A DNA stretch of 64,000 bases from Quillaja saponaria (taxonomy: Eukaryota > Streptophyta > Magnoliopsida > Fabales > Quillajaceae). The stretch is taken from positions 15,642,001 to 15,706,000 of the forward strand of contig CM055613.1 in the NCBI GenBank assembly GCA_029379385.1, given 5' to 3'. The position numbers and the translations under genes are program-made. Below the pieces are notes generated by a model. The model was not told where the DNA came from, made no database searches, and saw only the letters and a list, made by a program, of their open reading frames with translations. Shown here piece after piece: positions 40,641 to 52,416 of the stretch. Position 1 is the stretch's first letter, and every line of letters begins with the position of its first letter.

Positions 40641-42598
40641 ATGCAGGGTGTAGTCTCCATCTTGTTAGTCGTGTTTTTGGTTGCTTCATCATCTTGTTCA
40701 TGTGCTAGAATACCAGATGGTTTCAATGGTGTTAACGTAGTTAATTATGGTGCTGTTGGCTGATGGAGTATCCGACGAGACGCCTGTAATTTTGATTCAT
40801 ATTAGTTTCTATATATATATATATAAATTTCAAAAAATCATTGTTTTAAGTCTAAGAATTCCTCTGTTTTTGTTTTGTGAAAAAACTTGTGCAGGCTTTT
40901 CAAAAGGCATGGAGGGATGTGTGTGGAGCATCTGGAAGAGCCCCAACACTGAATATACCCAAGGGAAAAACATTCATGTTGCAGCCTGTGTTGTTTGAAG
41001 GTCCTTGCAAGTCCCCAACCATTAATTTTAAGGTACATATTTCAATGGTAAATGGATGTTATTATATATAATCCATGCATGGTTTGATGTTATTAGGAAT
41101 TTTCAGGTTGAAGGGAACATTGTTGCCCCAAAAAGCATTCGAGAATGGAAATGGCAAGACAATGAGAAGGGCAGGTGGATTAGATTCTCCAATATAGTTG
41201 GTCTTGTCATTAATGGAGGAGGTCAAATTGATGGCCAAGGTGCTGCTTGGTGGAATGATTGTAAAGACAACTGTGTAAAACCAACTGTAAGTTAAAATTT
41301 TCCATCTCCATCTTTGTCCGAAACCCTAAAAGTTCTCGAAAAATAAAATAAAAATTATGTATGTTGATATACCAATTGAATGATATTAATATTTATATGA
41401 AAATTAACGATAAAATATTGATTACTAGATTATGTTAATTTGCTCTAATTAAAAATCTAACAGTGTTAATTACTAATGATATGCAGGGATTCCAACTTCA
41501 CAGCTGCAAGAATCTTCAATTAAGTGAATTGACATATCTCAATAACCCAAAAAATCATATAAGCATTAATGGTTGTGATGGAGCTCAGATCTCTAAACTT
41601 CGTATTATTGCACCCGAGGATAGTCCTAACACTGATGGAATTGATATCTCTGAATCATCAAATGTTAGAATTGAAAATTCCTTTATAGGAACTGGTAATA
41701 ATCAACCCATTAATTACTAATTCTCACTACACAAATTAAAAGTTAATCGATATTATAGTATTATGATTGTCATATTTCTTTGTTTTTTGTTCTTTTGTTT
41801 AGGGGATGATTGCATTGCAATCAATGGTGGCACCTCTTTCATCAACATTACTAATGTTTTTTGTGGACCAGGCCACGGAATAAGGTTATTTCAAAGTCCT
41901 TTAATCTAACTTTCTTCCCCCTCTATGTATGCAGTTCAACAGTATTTAATTAATGCAGCAAATATTGTGAATATTTCTATATATATTTTTTTTGGGTAGT
42001 ATTGGAAGTCTTGGAAAAGATGGAACCTATGAAACAGTGGAAGAAATCCATGTACAAAATTGCACCTTTAGAGGAACTCAAAATGGTGTAAGAATCAAGA
42101 CATGGCAGGTATACATTTATAGTAAGTTCATTTCGATATCAAAAGATTGATAGTCTTTAATTACAACGTGAAATTCAAACTCAGAATCTCCTACATATTA
42201 TCGAGTGATTATTAGGTGATTTATTGCTAATTTTCTCAATTTCGTTTTTGTTTATATAGGGTGGAAAAGGGTATGCAAGAAAAATTACATTTGAGGATAT
42301 CACATTGGAAGCAACCAAAAACCCTGTGATTATTGACCAATACTATAACCCTAATGATAATTTGGATGCCGAGGCAATGAAAGTGAGCGATGTCACATAC
42401 CGTAATGTTCATGGAACTTCAATGACTGAAAAAGCAATCAATCTAAACTGCGATAAGACGATGGCATGTACCAACATTGTAATGGATCGTATCAGTATAA
42501 CATCTGCTGTTCCTGGGAAGAACACATTTGCCTTCTGCTTCAATGCGCATGGAATAGTTACAAATTCTGTGCCTAATGTTGCTGGCATGTTGCAGTGA
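40641..42598 (+). CDS. Polygalacturonase (GH28), frame broken by one base in exon 1
   Basis: Secreted pectinase that hydrolyses alpha-1,4 bonds of polygalacturonan in the wall. Seven exons with GT-AG borders: 40641-40785, 40895-41032, 41107-41286, 41487-41694, 41803-41884, 42000-42108, 42260-42598. Joined, they encode about 399 aa, the family's normal length. A signal peptide of about 23 residues is followed by [13 protein letters not shown]. The GH28 motifs are all present: [22 protein letters not shown] and RIKTWQ, which supply the catalytic aspartates, histidine and substrate-binding Arg-Lys. The one lesion is a surplus base near 40758-40761: GGC is followed by TGA, while dropping one base restores DGVSDETP and the reading into exon 2. 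Because everything else is conserved, this is either a very young pseudogene or a base-call error. The C terminus ends VAGMLQ where homologues usually have a cysteine (VPNVACMLQ type). I cannot assign a specific PG clade. Confidence 0.88.
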
Positions 42599-43679
42599 TT
42601 TTAGTTTTTGTCTTCACTTCAGGAACTGGGTTTATAGGTATTACTTGTCTCAACTCTTGAAGATTTTTGAGGATGTTTATTATGTAGAGTAAGTATGTTG
42701 ATCTTTACAATGGAAGCAATTTTGCTAAGACTTTGGCATTTTCGATCCATTATTTCTTTGATTGGTTTTAAGAGGTGTTTGCCATTACGTACTCAATTGG
42801 AAAGATTTGGTAATTACACAATCAATTTTGTGATTACGTAATTAAGGGTTGGCCTGATGCATGGTCAAACATGTATACTCCATTCCTTAATTGATCTCAA
42901 ATTTGAATCTTCTTGATTGATGTCATACTCATAATTTTTTTTTTTAATTCGAACATAGATGGTTTATTTTTTCCTAAATCAAAAAGCTAAATTAAGTAAG
43001 TAATTCATAAACAGAGCCTGGTACCACAAACTGCTAAATAAAATTTCCTAAGCAAGCTTGTGTAATTTTTAAGAAATGCACTAAAATTTTGAGGAATCAT
43101 GGAAAGACCCATGATTAATGGCAATCAGTCACGCCTAACTACATGTTTCCAAAAGATTTTCACTAATCAATGAATTCCATAACAATTGGAAACAAACTGA
43201 TTTCTTGTAATATGTAAGTGGGCGTCTGTAAATATGAATAAGTAACCCCCCCTGAATCAGTTGTACTTCCCCTTGATTGTATTAATATATATGAATCAAT
43301 TTCAGAGCAAAATAACTAATAAATTTTTATTTAATTCATTGTGAGTGTGTAAATCTACAAAATGTAAGTAAATAAAAGTATAAGACATCATTTCACTTGA
43401 TAAAAATTATGGATAGTAATTGATTAGCATGTGATACTTTTTTATTTATTGACTATAAATAATTAAATAAATAGATAAGTTATTTTCACAGCCAAATTCT
43501 ATATATTCACAACCTCTTACTTATTTTAAGAGTGATGAGCTAGAATACCATTCGTTTTTTTATTTACTTGTAAGCAATCAGTTGTTTTTATTTAAATTGG
43601 TGGATCGGTCCAATACGTTGATTTTATGATTTAATATTAGGTGATAGAAGCACCTCCTACTAAAACTATACTAATTGGC
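42599..43679. other. Polygalacturonase 3' flank
   Basis: The first few hundred bases are probably 3' UTR. No other gene is recognised. Confidence 0.5.
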
Positions 43680-43815
43680 ATCATGTCTGATAAAGGAACT
43701 AATTTTATGCTTGTCAATCATGCGCTTTCAAAGCAAATGAAATCATATCAACAAATTTAAGTCCCTCAATAAGGAAATTGTAATGTCAACGTCTAGCTCA
43801 TTAATCGGAAATCAG
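43680..43815 (+). repeat. Partial copy of the polygalacturonase promoter region
   Basis: This segment repeats 40325-40440 in the same orientation. Shared words include GGAACTAATTTTAT, TCAACAAATTTAAGT against GCAACAAATTAAGT, and CTCAATAAGG.AATT.TAATGTCA. No coding exon follows it, so it looks like the leading edge of a second, deleted gene copy. Confidence 0.65.
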
Positions 43816-44149
43816 GTTGTTCAATGTTGATTTGTTGGCTGGACGTGAAGTTGATTGATGATCTTCTTATGTAGTAAAAGTATATATATATATTTTTTAT
43901 TTTTTTCTGAATACTCCTCTTTCCTTCGATTGTACTTTATATTGCTTACGGATGAGTATTCAGAAAAAAAAAAAAAAAATTGTATATCCTCTAACTACAC
44001 AAGAATATCATCAAACAATTTCATGTCCATTGCCCAGAAAAGAAATTACAAACATCAAAGACTTTGTTTTATGACGATTCCAATCTTCCCAACAGAATTT
44101 AATTGAGTATCGAATTATAATTACCACTATAATTATCCCAATAATATTA

Positions 44150-44420
44150 TAATGAATATCATAATTTCTCATTATAATTATAGCAGTCACTATAATTATT
44201 TGATTAATGTTATGATATGTGGTACAATTCTATTAACCACGATATCTATATAAATGGGCTGAAACCCCAAAAGTAAATCAGATTGTTCTCTCATACATTG
44301 ATTCTTTAATAGTTTTTTCAGTTTATTTATTTTGATTATATTGACTTGATCGTCAAAAGTTTTTCTATATCCATAATTTACAAGGTCAGCCATATAGGAT
44401 GATACACCAGCTTGATTAAA
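44150..44420 (+). mobile_element. Tat-like Gypsy LTR remnant, copy 1
   Basis: It contains TCTATATAAATGGGCTGAAA, a TATA promoter followed by a CTCTCATAC-type leader, then TATTGACTTGATCGTCAAAAG. The last motif resembles the CTGACTTGAGCGTCGGAG word I know from LTRs of plant Tat-type Gypsy elements. It aligns with 45290-45423 joined to 49339-49440, and with 50140-50361. Boundaries are approximate. Confidence 0.55.
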
Positions 44421-44454
44421 TACAGACTTAACATAGACTATACAATATGCTCAT

Positions 44455-45150
44455 AATTATCCAAATCTAATTGTCATAAGTTGAGAAAGATAATTTTGTA
44501 AAAAGCCAAACTTATGACAATTTTCTTGAGAAATTTTTGCCAATCAAAAACATCTCATTAATTGTATTACAATAAAAGCATACAATTCTTTTAGTCCAAA
44601 TACATTTAATTCATTACTGAGCAAAAATAATATATATACAAAGGTATAACGACCCACCAATATCGTCAACATTTTGGGGCCAAAACATCTCATTATTTAC
44701 ACTATATATATTTGTATGGTAAGACAACATTTGTTTGGGGAGAGGAAATTTAAGGGGATAATATTACCTTGATAAGCAGTGGTGGATTCATGAATTTTTT
44801 TCAGTTAGGCACAGTCATATATATAATACATGGTGTATGACAAAATTATGTTTTAATAATCCTTTTTTGAAATACCTTTTTGTTAATTTGTTTCTTAAGA
44901 ACTTTGTTGAACTTGAGACTGTACAAAATGTCCATTATCCAATTCTAACTTTCAAAAGTTGAAAAGGAGGATTTTTGTAAAGAGCCAAACTCATGAAAAG
45001 TTTCTTAAATTTTGTTTCACCAAACTATAACATCTCATTAATTGTATTATAATGACATTTAGTCCAAATACATTTAATTTATTATTGAACAAAACTTAAT
45101 ATTTATATAACGTCTATCAATATCATCAACCAAAACATCTCATTATTTAG
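44455..45150. repeat. Direct repeat of about 230 bp, spaced about 480 bp
   Basis: Unit 1 (about 44455-44705) and unit 2 (about 44934-45150) share TTATCCAA.TCTAA, GAGCCAAACT-like words, AACATCTCATTAATTGTATTA, TAGTCCAAATACATTTAATT and CCAAAACATCTCATTATTTA. Between them, at about 44779, CAGTGGTGGATTCATGAA resembles a lone hAT terminus. Confidence 0.7.
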
Positions 45151-45289
45151 AGTTTAATAAAATTTTATGATTTGTATTATGTTTAAATACATATATATTA
45201 TTATTGGGTAAAACGTAATATATATAATATACTCAACTTAACTCAATTTGAACAAAGTCTTTAAATCCCGAACTAGATGTCATTATCAT

Positions 45290-45423
45290 TCCATTATTAT
45301 TATAGCGGATGTCATTGTTACAATGATTAATGCTTCAGCATAATTCTTAAATAAAGGCGCTCAACTATAAAACAAGATAGGTTGTTTTATCACACTTTAA
45401 TTCTTTTACAACTTTAGCTTATT
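45290..45423 (+). mobile_element. Tat-like Gypsy LTR remnant, copy 2, left part
   Basis: It contains ATAAAGGCGCTCAACTATAA and TTTAATTCTTTTACAACTTT, matching copy 3. The copy is cut at 45423 by solo LTR C and resumes at 49339-49343 with the target duplication TTATT. Confidence 0.6.
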
Positions 45424-46179
45424 TGTTATAATCCGATAATGTAAAAATTGAACGTAAGATATAATGTGTAAATTTACGTGCTTAAAATAAATTATTATAA
45501 CCCGATAATTGCACGTATGTCTTAGAATTTTTCTTTAAGTAAATTGTCATGACTAGGTGGTTAAAGTGTTGCACAAAGTAAAATTTATGCAAGTGAATAT
45601 TTGTATAAATATATATCTAAATAATTCAAGAATTAATTCTTAAGACCTAATGGGTTAACTTAAATCTTAAAATTTACTTGTGTAATTATATTGATGTGTG
45701 AATGAATGGTAATATATATATATATATATATATATATAATCAAGAAATTTATTTGACCCACCATTTAATTAGAGGATTAACTTTAAATTTTTCCACATTT
45801 CTATTTCCATTTTGTCCTTTTCTTTCATTGACCTTCCAATTCATTTTAAACCACCGTCCCCCTTTCTCTCCTTTGCTCTGTTTCTTGAGTCTTCTAGAGT
45901 CTCCTCCATTGTTGTGTGCTGGCATTCTTGGTTGACTATGAATCAAACTTACTTTTGATGGTTCAATCTTATTTCTTCCTTCCTTGTAACCGTGATTGTG
46001 GGTGATTAGCTGCTTCGTGCTTGAGTTCCAGATTGGCCGTGGTTGGGGGATTGGTTTACTGAATCAGGGACTGCTGCTGGCACTAGAAGACATGCGGTAA
46101 TATCCCTGTCTTGAATGTTCCATGGTTGAACTTTCACTTTGTTTGAATCTAGTGAACTGCCGTGGCGCTTCCCATAGCA

Positions 46180-46850
46180 GCCATCTCCTTCCACTCCATC
46201 CCGGGACAGCAAGATCCTTAAGAGTCAGAATTCAAGGACCAAATTAAGAGTTTCAATGGCAGCTGTTGAATTTGAGGTGAGGTGAGCTAAAATTGTAATA
46301 ATATTCAAAGTCATAATTCAATGGTTTGCTGGGAAAGTGGGTAGCATCGTCTCTGTATTATCTGAGAGTTTTCTATAACCTATTTAGATGCAAAAATCCA
46401 TTTGTCCTGATAACTGGATAAGTGGGCTAATGTTGTGTTTGTTATACCCACACAATTTTTGTTTTTACTTTGTGATAAGTGAACGTCTGGAAAATGGTAT
46501 TGTGTTTTCCTTTAACATACCCAAAATGATAGGCCCATCATTTTCCTGGAGTCTGGCTTCCTTCCTGGAACAAGTTCTTTCTTACTTGGAAATACTAATA
46601 GGATTATTAATAACTTTAGTGATACCAAAGATGAGAATGAATCTGATTATGATATTGGCAACTTTATTGATAACTATGATGATGGTTTTGAGAAATTCTT
46701 TGAAGATTCAGCTTTTGAGATTAATATTATTAATGATGATAACAAAAGAAAGTCGTTGGTCCAAAATGAGAACATGGAGTTTTAGGTTGCGGGTCCTAGT
46801 TTTTGTTGAAAATGGTTTAGATGAGCACATGAAACCTTGGTAGAATAAAG
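46180..46850 (+). other. Gene-like segment inside solo LTR C, not identified
   Basis: One frame near 46200-46275 reads NSRTKLRVSMAAVEFE, which looks like the end of a plastid transit peptide, and is followed at once by GTGAGG, a possible splice donor. Another frame at about 46550-46783 is open for some 75 codons and strongly acidic, with NESDYDIGNFIDNYDDGFEK. The overlapping 151-codon frame at 46388-46843 is leucine- and methionine-rich and is probably its shadow. I do not recognise the protein. It could be a host gene fragment captured by the element, or chance. Confidence 0.35.
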
Positions 46851-48723
46851 TATACTTTTATATATATGTATGCATTTAGTTATTTCCGTGCCTCGAGAGA
46901 TAGATCAAATGCAAAGATGAAATAATGAGTGGAGTAAAGGAGATAGTCTATCCTAATAGATTTTCTGCTAGAAAATGAAGAAAAATACTTGAGCAATGCA
47001 TTATCATGTATATAGGTCCTTTGGGAATCCAAACTGTTATATAAGGGATATCTTCATGCACATTCTATTTCTGTTGGCCACTTGTCCACGGGTACCTTAA
47101 ATTCAATATGAACCCTTCCAGCCTTTTGGTAGAACTTATAAACTAATTTATATGATTTTAAGGTTTGAACAGGTATGGGCCTTGGTAAAGTGTTGGAAAT
47201 TGAGTAGTGAGTATGGGCATAAGATGTTATTGGTGAGATGAAATGTTGAAAGTAATAGTTGAATGGTTTTTAAAAGGGATACAGGATAGATTCGTGGGTG
47301 AAAAGAATTCAGTATTTCAAGTGTCTTCGGGACTGAATTAAATTAAGAGCTTAAAAGAGAAAGTGTAGCTTAGGATCTTGAAATGTATTCTGTAAAATTT
47401 CGTAGCTTGCTTCCATATATGTTTTGAGTTATAGCTGTTAGACTCTGGGTAGGTCAGACAAGATTCGTAGTGCCCTGTTTTGGGTTCATGTAAGGAATTG
47501 AGTCGGTTAATGACAGATTTTAGGAAAAGTTTCTAAATAATAAAGATATATTTACTTATCTATTAATAAACCCAACAAATGGAATCAGATTTCATTTTTC
47601 CTCGAGAAAGTTATGTTCAATTAACTAAGATAAGGTCAAAGCTGTCAAAATCTTGCGTTTTGTAGAATTTAATGCAACTTCAAAGAATAAACTGTATTGT
47701 TATACAAATACAAAATTACAAATGATATACCATTATAAAGATAAATGTGTCTAATATTTTATAAATTTTACGAAACTGGATTCGGAGTTTCCTGGAGAAA
47801 AATATGATCATTAAAGTAGACACTGGTCCAAACCTCAAGTTTGGACAGTTTTAACATTTTTAACTCACTAAATGCTTTCTATTCTTTTCTAATGGTTCCT
47901 CCTACCATATGCTTTGTCAAGATATTTAAAAGGAATTTCATTGTTAATCTTATCACCTAAAGTCTAATCCATATTAATTGACATGTAATAGCTTAAAGGA
48001 AAACTTACATAAATAAACCTATATAAGTTGAGATATAAGTTTAGTAAGTAAAAGAGTATAACAATAACGTTTATGAACTAAGTAGTATTTGAAATTATGA
48101 ATTTCAGTTTCTGATTCTAATGGGGGCTTGATGAGACACGTGGACGCAAGTGTGAGTGACGAATGAAATCGATAATAGGTGAGTGGTTAATTGCTGCTTT
48201 TAGAGACTAGATTAGTATGTGTGATTATATGTTTATTTGAATATGCATGATACATGGAAAGTAAGCTAGTGGAGTATTTTCAATAATTTGCTGGAATAAT
48301 GTTTGCTTGATATTGGTTACTGTGTTGACATTGTTTGTGTTTGATAAGGGCCAACTCGTGAACATTTTCTAGAAAATGATTTTCATTTTTGAAATTAAAA
48401 AACCAGGTGCACCTAGGATACTCTGATTTGAAATCATGAGAAATCCTGATTTTGATGAATATTTTCAAAAAACAAATTGAGTGTTCAGTCCTGGTGGGAT
48501 GAATTATGTACAGAGAATTAATTTGGTGTGCGGGTGCGTAAATGCCCGGCAGGGGGTGATACTGGTGTGCGGGGCTGGGTTACTCGTTGGCCTTTTAGTT
48601 TTTTTGTGTGATATTATTGTTCTGATTAATTTGTGATTCTATGTTTTATGTAAATTGTGAATTTGTAAAACTTACAATATGTACGTGTAAAGTGAAATGT
48701 TATGTGAATCATGTTGCATGATG

Positions 48724-48726
<3 letters not shown>

Positions 48727-48774
<48 letters not shown>
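48727..48774. repeat. AT microsatellite inside solo LTR C
   Basis: A run of about 24 AT units. The homologous site in copy D (54093-54106) has only about 6-7 units. Confidence 0.9.
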
Positions 48775-48778
<4 letters not shown>

Positions 48779-49338
48779 CGTTTGTGCTGAGTGATGCTAT
48801 TACCATTTGGGTACGATTTTCTACTCACGGGGTCCGTAGGACTCACCCCTTTCTTGTGGTTATATTTTGTAGTAGCAGGACCTCAAAAGAAGTTAACCAC
48901 TAATACAAGATTTTGCTAAGGATTTGATGACAAGGTATGCCTCATAATCTCATACTTGGAGTTAAGGATGAAAGTTTGCAGTCACATTAGTACTGCGGGT
49001 GTCAATGTGGTATGAAGTAATATTCTAGTACTTGTTTTGTTGCTGGTGTGAACGGAGCAGAGCTCCTTATTGTCTTTGTATTATGTCAAGTAATAAAAAG
49101 AGTTTATAGGATTGTATTTTAAGGCATGTTCCATATTGTAAGGGACCTTTGCCGAAATTTGCAATAAGTTGTGATTTGTTGTAATCAACAAGCTTTTAAT
49201 GTTAAGTTTTGTTTTTATAATTTCTTGGTTTTATTCATTGGTGAGTCAAGAGTCATGGTTATTTCTTTATTTGAGCCAGGGTTATGGAGGTTTGGTTACC
49301 ATTCCTCCGGCCAGTCATGCCTCCATGAGGGGTGTGAC

Positions 49339-49560
49339 ATTATTACTCTAATTATACTGACTTGACTATCAGAGTTTTTTCATGTCTCAAGACTGCTCAG
49401 GAGCCACGTGAAAGACACCTAGCCAGTTTAAATCCAGACTTAACAATTTCATTTCTACTGGGTTTTTACCTGACCCAAAGAGAGCTCGAGGAGATCGAGA
49501 CACAGCTAGAACGCTTATAGTTACACTCGGAGTGGGCAATACAAGTTAAAAAACAGGCAT
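49339..49560 (+). mobile_element. Tat-like Gypsy LTR remnant, copy 2, right part and start of internal region
   Basis: It continues copy 2 after solo LTR C: ATACTGACTTGACTATCAGAG, GCTCAGGAGCCACGTGAAAGA, AATCCAGACTTAACA. Beyond that a short frame reads RELEEIETQLERL before a stop, perhaps the beginning of a gag region. Confidence 0.5.
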
Positions 49561-50139
49561 CTAGGCAAAGTACCCAGATTAAGTGGCTAGAAAGTAAATA
49601 CATTAGGAATGGGGTTTTCACCTATATTGCTCAAAGAAAAATATGCTATTTATTTTAGTACAATATAAATATAACTACTTTTTGGTACCCCATAACGCTG
49701 GAAAAATTTAGTATAAACTGCTATCACAACAAGCTTAAACTTTTCAGTTTGAAATAAAAAATGTGCGAGCAATAACATGGAGTTGAGCAGGGTAAGTTAT
49801 GATGTGGAGCAATGTGTGTATGTATAATAATACATCATTGATAAATACATCACAACAATGATAATATCATCATCATATAACATCAATGATAATACCATAT
49901 TTTTTCGTACAATAACTGCACCCTGTAAACAGAGAACATGACTCAGGAATATGGTCTATTTTTTTAAGCACCAGTTCTTATTGGAATTTCTTCAACTACT
50001 AGTTCAAGTCCCTACGCTTCTTCTACTCAATTTTGAGGTATTAGTAATAATACATGATTGTACAAATCTAATAATATTATTACACGTAGCCTGATCAAGG
50101 TATAATGGACTAATATAAATTGTAACTATCACCATTAAT
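49561..50139. other. No gene seen
   Basis: AT-rich DNA, probably decayed retrotransposon sequence, with no recognisable domain. Confidence 0.45.
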
Positions 50140-50361
50140 AATATAGACATCATTATCATCTATTATTATTGTAATAGATGTCATTATTATTATGATTAAT
50201 ACTCTAGCATAACTCTTATATAAAGGGGCTCAAAACTCCAAAACAAGACAAGTTGTTCTCTCACACCTTAACTCTTTTACAGCTTTTCAGCTCATTACTT
50301 TGATTATACTGATTTGATCATCGGAGTTTTCCTAAATCCCAAGAACGTTCAGGAGCGACAT
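50140..50361 (+). mobile_element. Tat-like Gypsy LTR remnant, copy 3
   Basis: Contains CTTATATAAAGGGGCTCAAA (TATA box), a CTCTCACACCTTAACTC leader and CTGATTTGATCATCGGAG. It is interrupted by hAT copy 2, after which AATCCAGACTTAAA (about 51233-51246) continues the match to copy 2. Confidence 0.6.
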
Positions 50362-50369
50362 GAATGACT

Positions 50370-51210
50370 AATGGTGGAGCTAGACACTTATTCTTGGGAG
50401 GGCTGTCTAAAATTTTATGTAAATGTATTCAATTACAATAATTACAAAAAAAAAAAAAAAAAATTATAAAAAACTCAATAACTCACAAGACAAAATAAAA
50501 GTTTATAAGCTACAAAAATTAAAAGATAAAAATAAATATCTTCTAAATACATCTTAAGTTACTTAAATAAAATCTAAAATTGTGAGCTTTCAAATTAACA
50601 AATTATTATTGATATTTTTTTCATAGTTATTTATTTTAAACTAATAACAAAGAAATAAAATATATTTACAAATTAAAAGATAGAATATACTTACTTGTTA
50701 TTGGTTCAATTCTCAGATTTTACTGATTAAGCAAAAAAAATTATTTTATATCATTATTAGACACACTCAATAATTATTCTGAAAGTATATTTTAAAATTA
50801 TATTAATTTTTTTATACTTTGGGAATAATAATATAATCTTTAAAATAAAGTTTTACCTATTTTTTTAGGTAGAAATCTCTTCTTTCATTTAAATCAAAAC
50901 AATGACCTCTCTCTAATGTTGAGAGAGTTTCATTCAGAATTTTTTTTGGTGGCAGATGGCTGGCGGCACAAATTTCAAAGTGAAGACAAGAAAAATCCTA
51001 AATTAATATTTTATAAGAATCCTATTGCTTATTGGGCTTTAAGTTTTAACCCATTAGTCTTGTAGTATAAAAAGTGAAAATATTATTCAACTTTTATTTT
51101 TGGAGGGGCTATGGTATTAGATAAGAGAAAATAAAAAGCTAAAAAATAATTTTTGAAAATTTTTGGGAGGGTCATGGTCCCCTCTGGTCCCTTAAAGGAT
51201 CATCTCTTGT
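50370..51210. mobile_element. Non-autonomous hAT-like DNA transposon, copy 2
   Basis: Homologous along its length to 15720-16594. It is flanked by GAATGACT (50362-50369) and GAATGACA (51211-51218), an 8-bp target duplication with one mismatch. Starts AATGGTGGAGCTAG, a mutated form of the hAT end. No transposase frame. Confidence 0.72.
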
Positions 51211-51759
51211 GAATGACACATTAGCGTAGTCAAATCCAGACTTAAAATTTTCAATTTTTTTTGTGCCAAAAAAAAAAAAAAAGAAGCTCCTATACAAAGA
51301 AAATATATCGCACCACCTCCTATCTTTTTCTTTCCTTCTATTAATTTTATTAAAAATAAGATCTTACAATTTTAATTTTTTTTAAAAAAGAAGTTATTTA
51401 GTAAGAGATTTGTTAGATTTATGCGTTATAGAATAATTACTTAATTAATAATCATTTCTTTTTCATTAATCTATCCCACTATTTGTGAATACAAAATTTA
51501 ATCAGTACTCTTATTACAAATTTACCAAATTTATAGTATCTATAGTATATACAAAATTGATACTTGCAAATTAAAAGAATCTATTGCTGACACATAGGAT
51601 CCTAATATTGTACCACATCAGCTTTTGAAAAAATTAAAAACCTGGTGACTCTTTTTTCCTCTTCCCCTACCCTATTAGTTTTATACACATAAGATTTTAC
51701 TTTTTTGCCACATTACCTTTTGAAATTAACACCTTACATCTTTCATTTTGCTTGTCTAC

Positions 51760-52411
51760 TCCCTATTATCAGTTACCTAAAAATTAATTAATAGATGAAT
51801 TTTTCCTTATTCTTTTCCATTTTCTTTTTCTTCTTTACAGCATATTATTTCAAAACATCAGTTACCTAAAAAATAATTAAAGCTGAATTATTTCCTTTTT
51901 CTTCTCTACAACATATTATTTCAATATATCAATTCTACAAAAAATAATTAAAATTGAATTATTTCCTAATTCTTCTCCTACACTTTATTAAACATCAGTT
52001 AACAATACAAACCCCCTCTTCACCTTTTCTTCTCCCCCACCACTCATTAGTTTTACGTAACAAAAATTGATTTTTTTTTCTTTTTTTCCCTTCACATTAT
52101 TATTTTAAGGCATCAATTACTCAAAACATAATTAAAATATAACTCACATTAAATTTACACATCAATTAGCACAATTTAAACATCTCACTCCTTCCCCAAT
52201 TCTTCTCTCCCACCCTAATATTTTAAAATATCTGTTACCCCTACGCCTTATTAAACATCAGTTACCAATACAAAACCCCTTTTTCACATTTTCTTCTCTC
52301 CCACCTCACATTAATTTTACACATCAAAAACTGAATTCTTTCCTCAAATTTTTTTTTCTCTACCCTATTATTCTAATATTTTAAACATCAATTATCTAGT
52401 ACAAATACAAA
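51760..52411. repeat. Diverged tandem repeat in the Helitron 5' half
   Basis: ACATCAGTTACCTAAAAA, GAATTATTTCCT and TTCTTCTC-like segments recur in order roughly every 70-90 bp, for example near 51770, 51860, 51930, 51990 and 52255. Units are very uneven. Confidence 0.5.
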
Positions 52412-52416
52412 CCCAA

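Larger units (their letters stand above)
45424..49338. mobile_element. Solo LTR, family S, copy C (longest)
   Basis: Starts TGTTATAATCC and ends GGGGTGTGACA. The perfect 5-bp duplication TTATT lies at 45419-45423 and 49339-49343. Its 3' part (about 48113-49338) closely matches copy D. It lies in the same orientation as A and D and inverted relative to B. At 3,915 bp it is about 1.6 kb longer than D; the excess lies between about 46260 and 48110. No retrotransposon domain or second LTR is visible. Confidence 0.82.

Noticed and set aside
46388..46843. 151-codon Leu/Met-rich frame as a membrane protein gene
   Set aside because: The overlapping acidic frame has more protein-like composition, and this one looks like its shadow; no start context or family match.
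48697..48903. 68-codon frame with a run of Tyr-Ile
   Set aside because: It is a translation of an AT microsatellite within solo LTR C.
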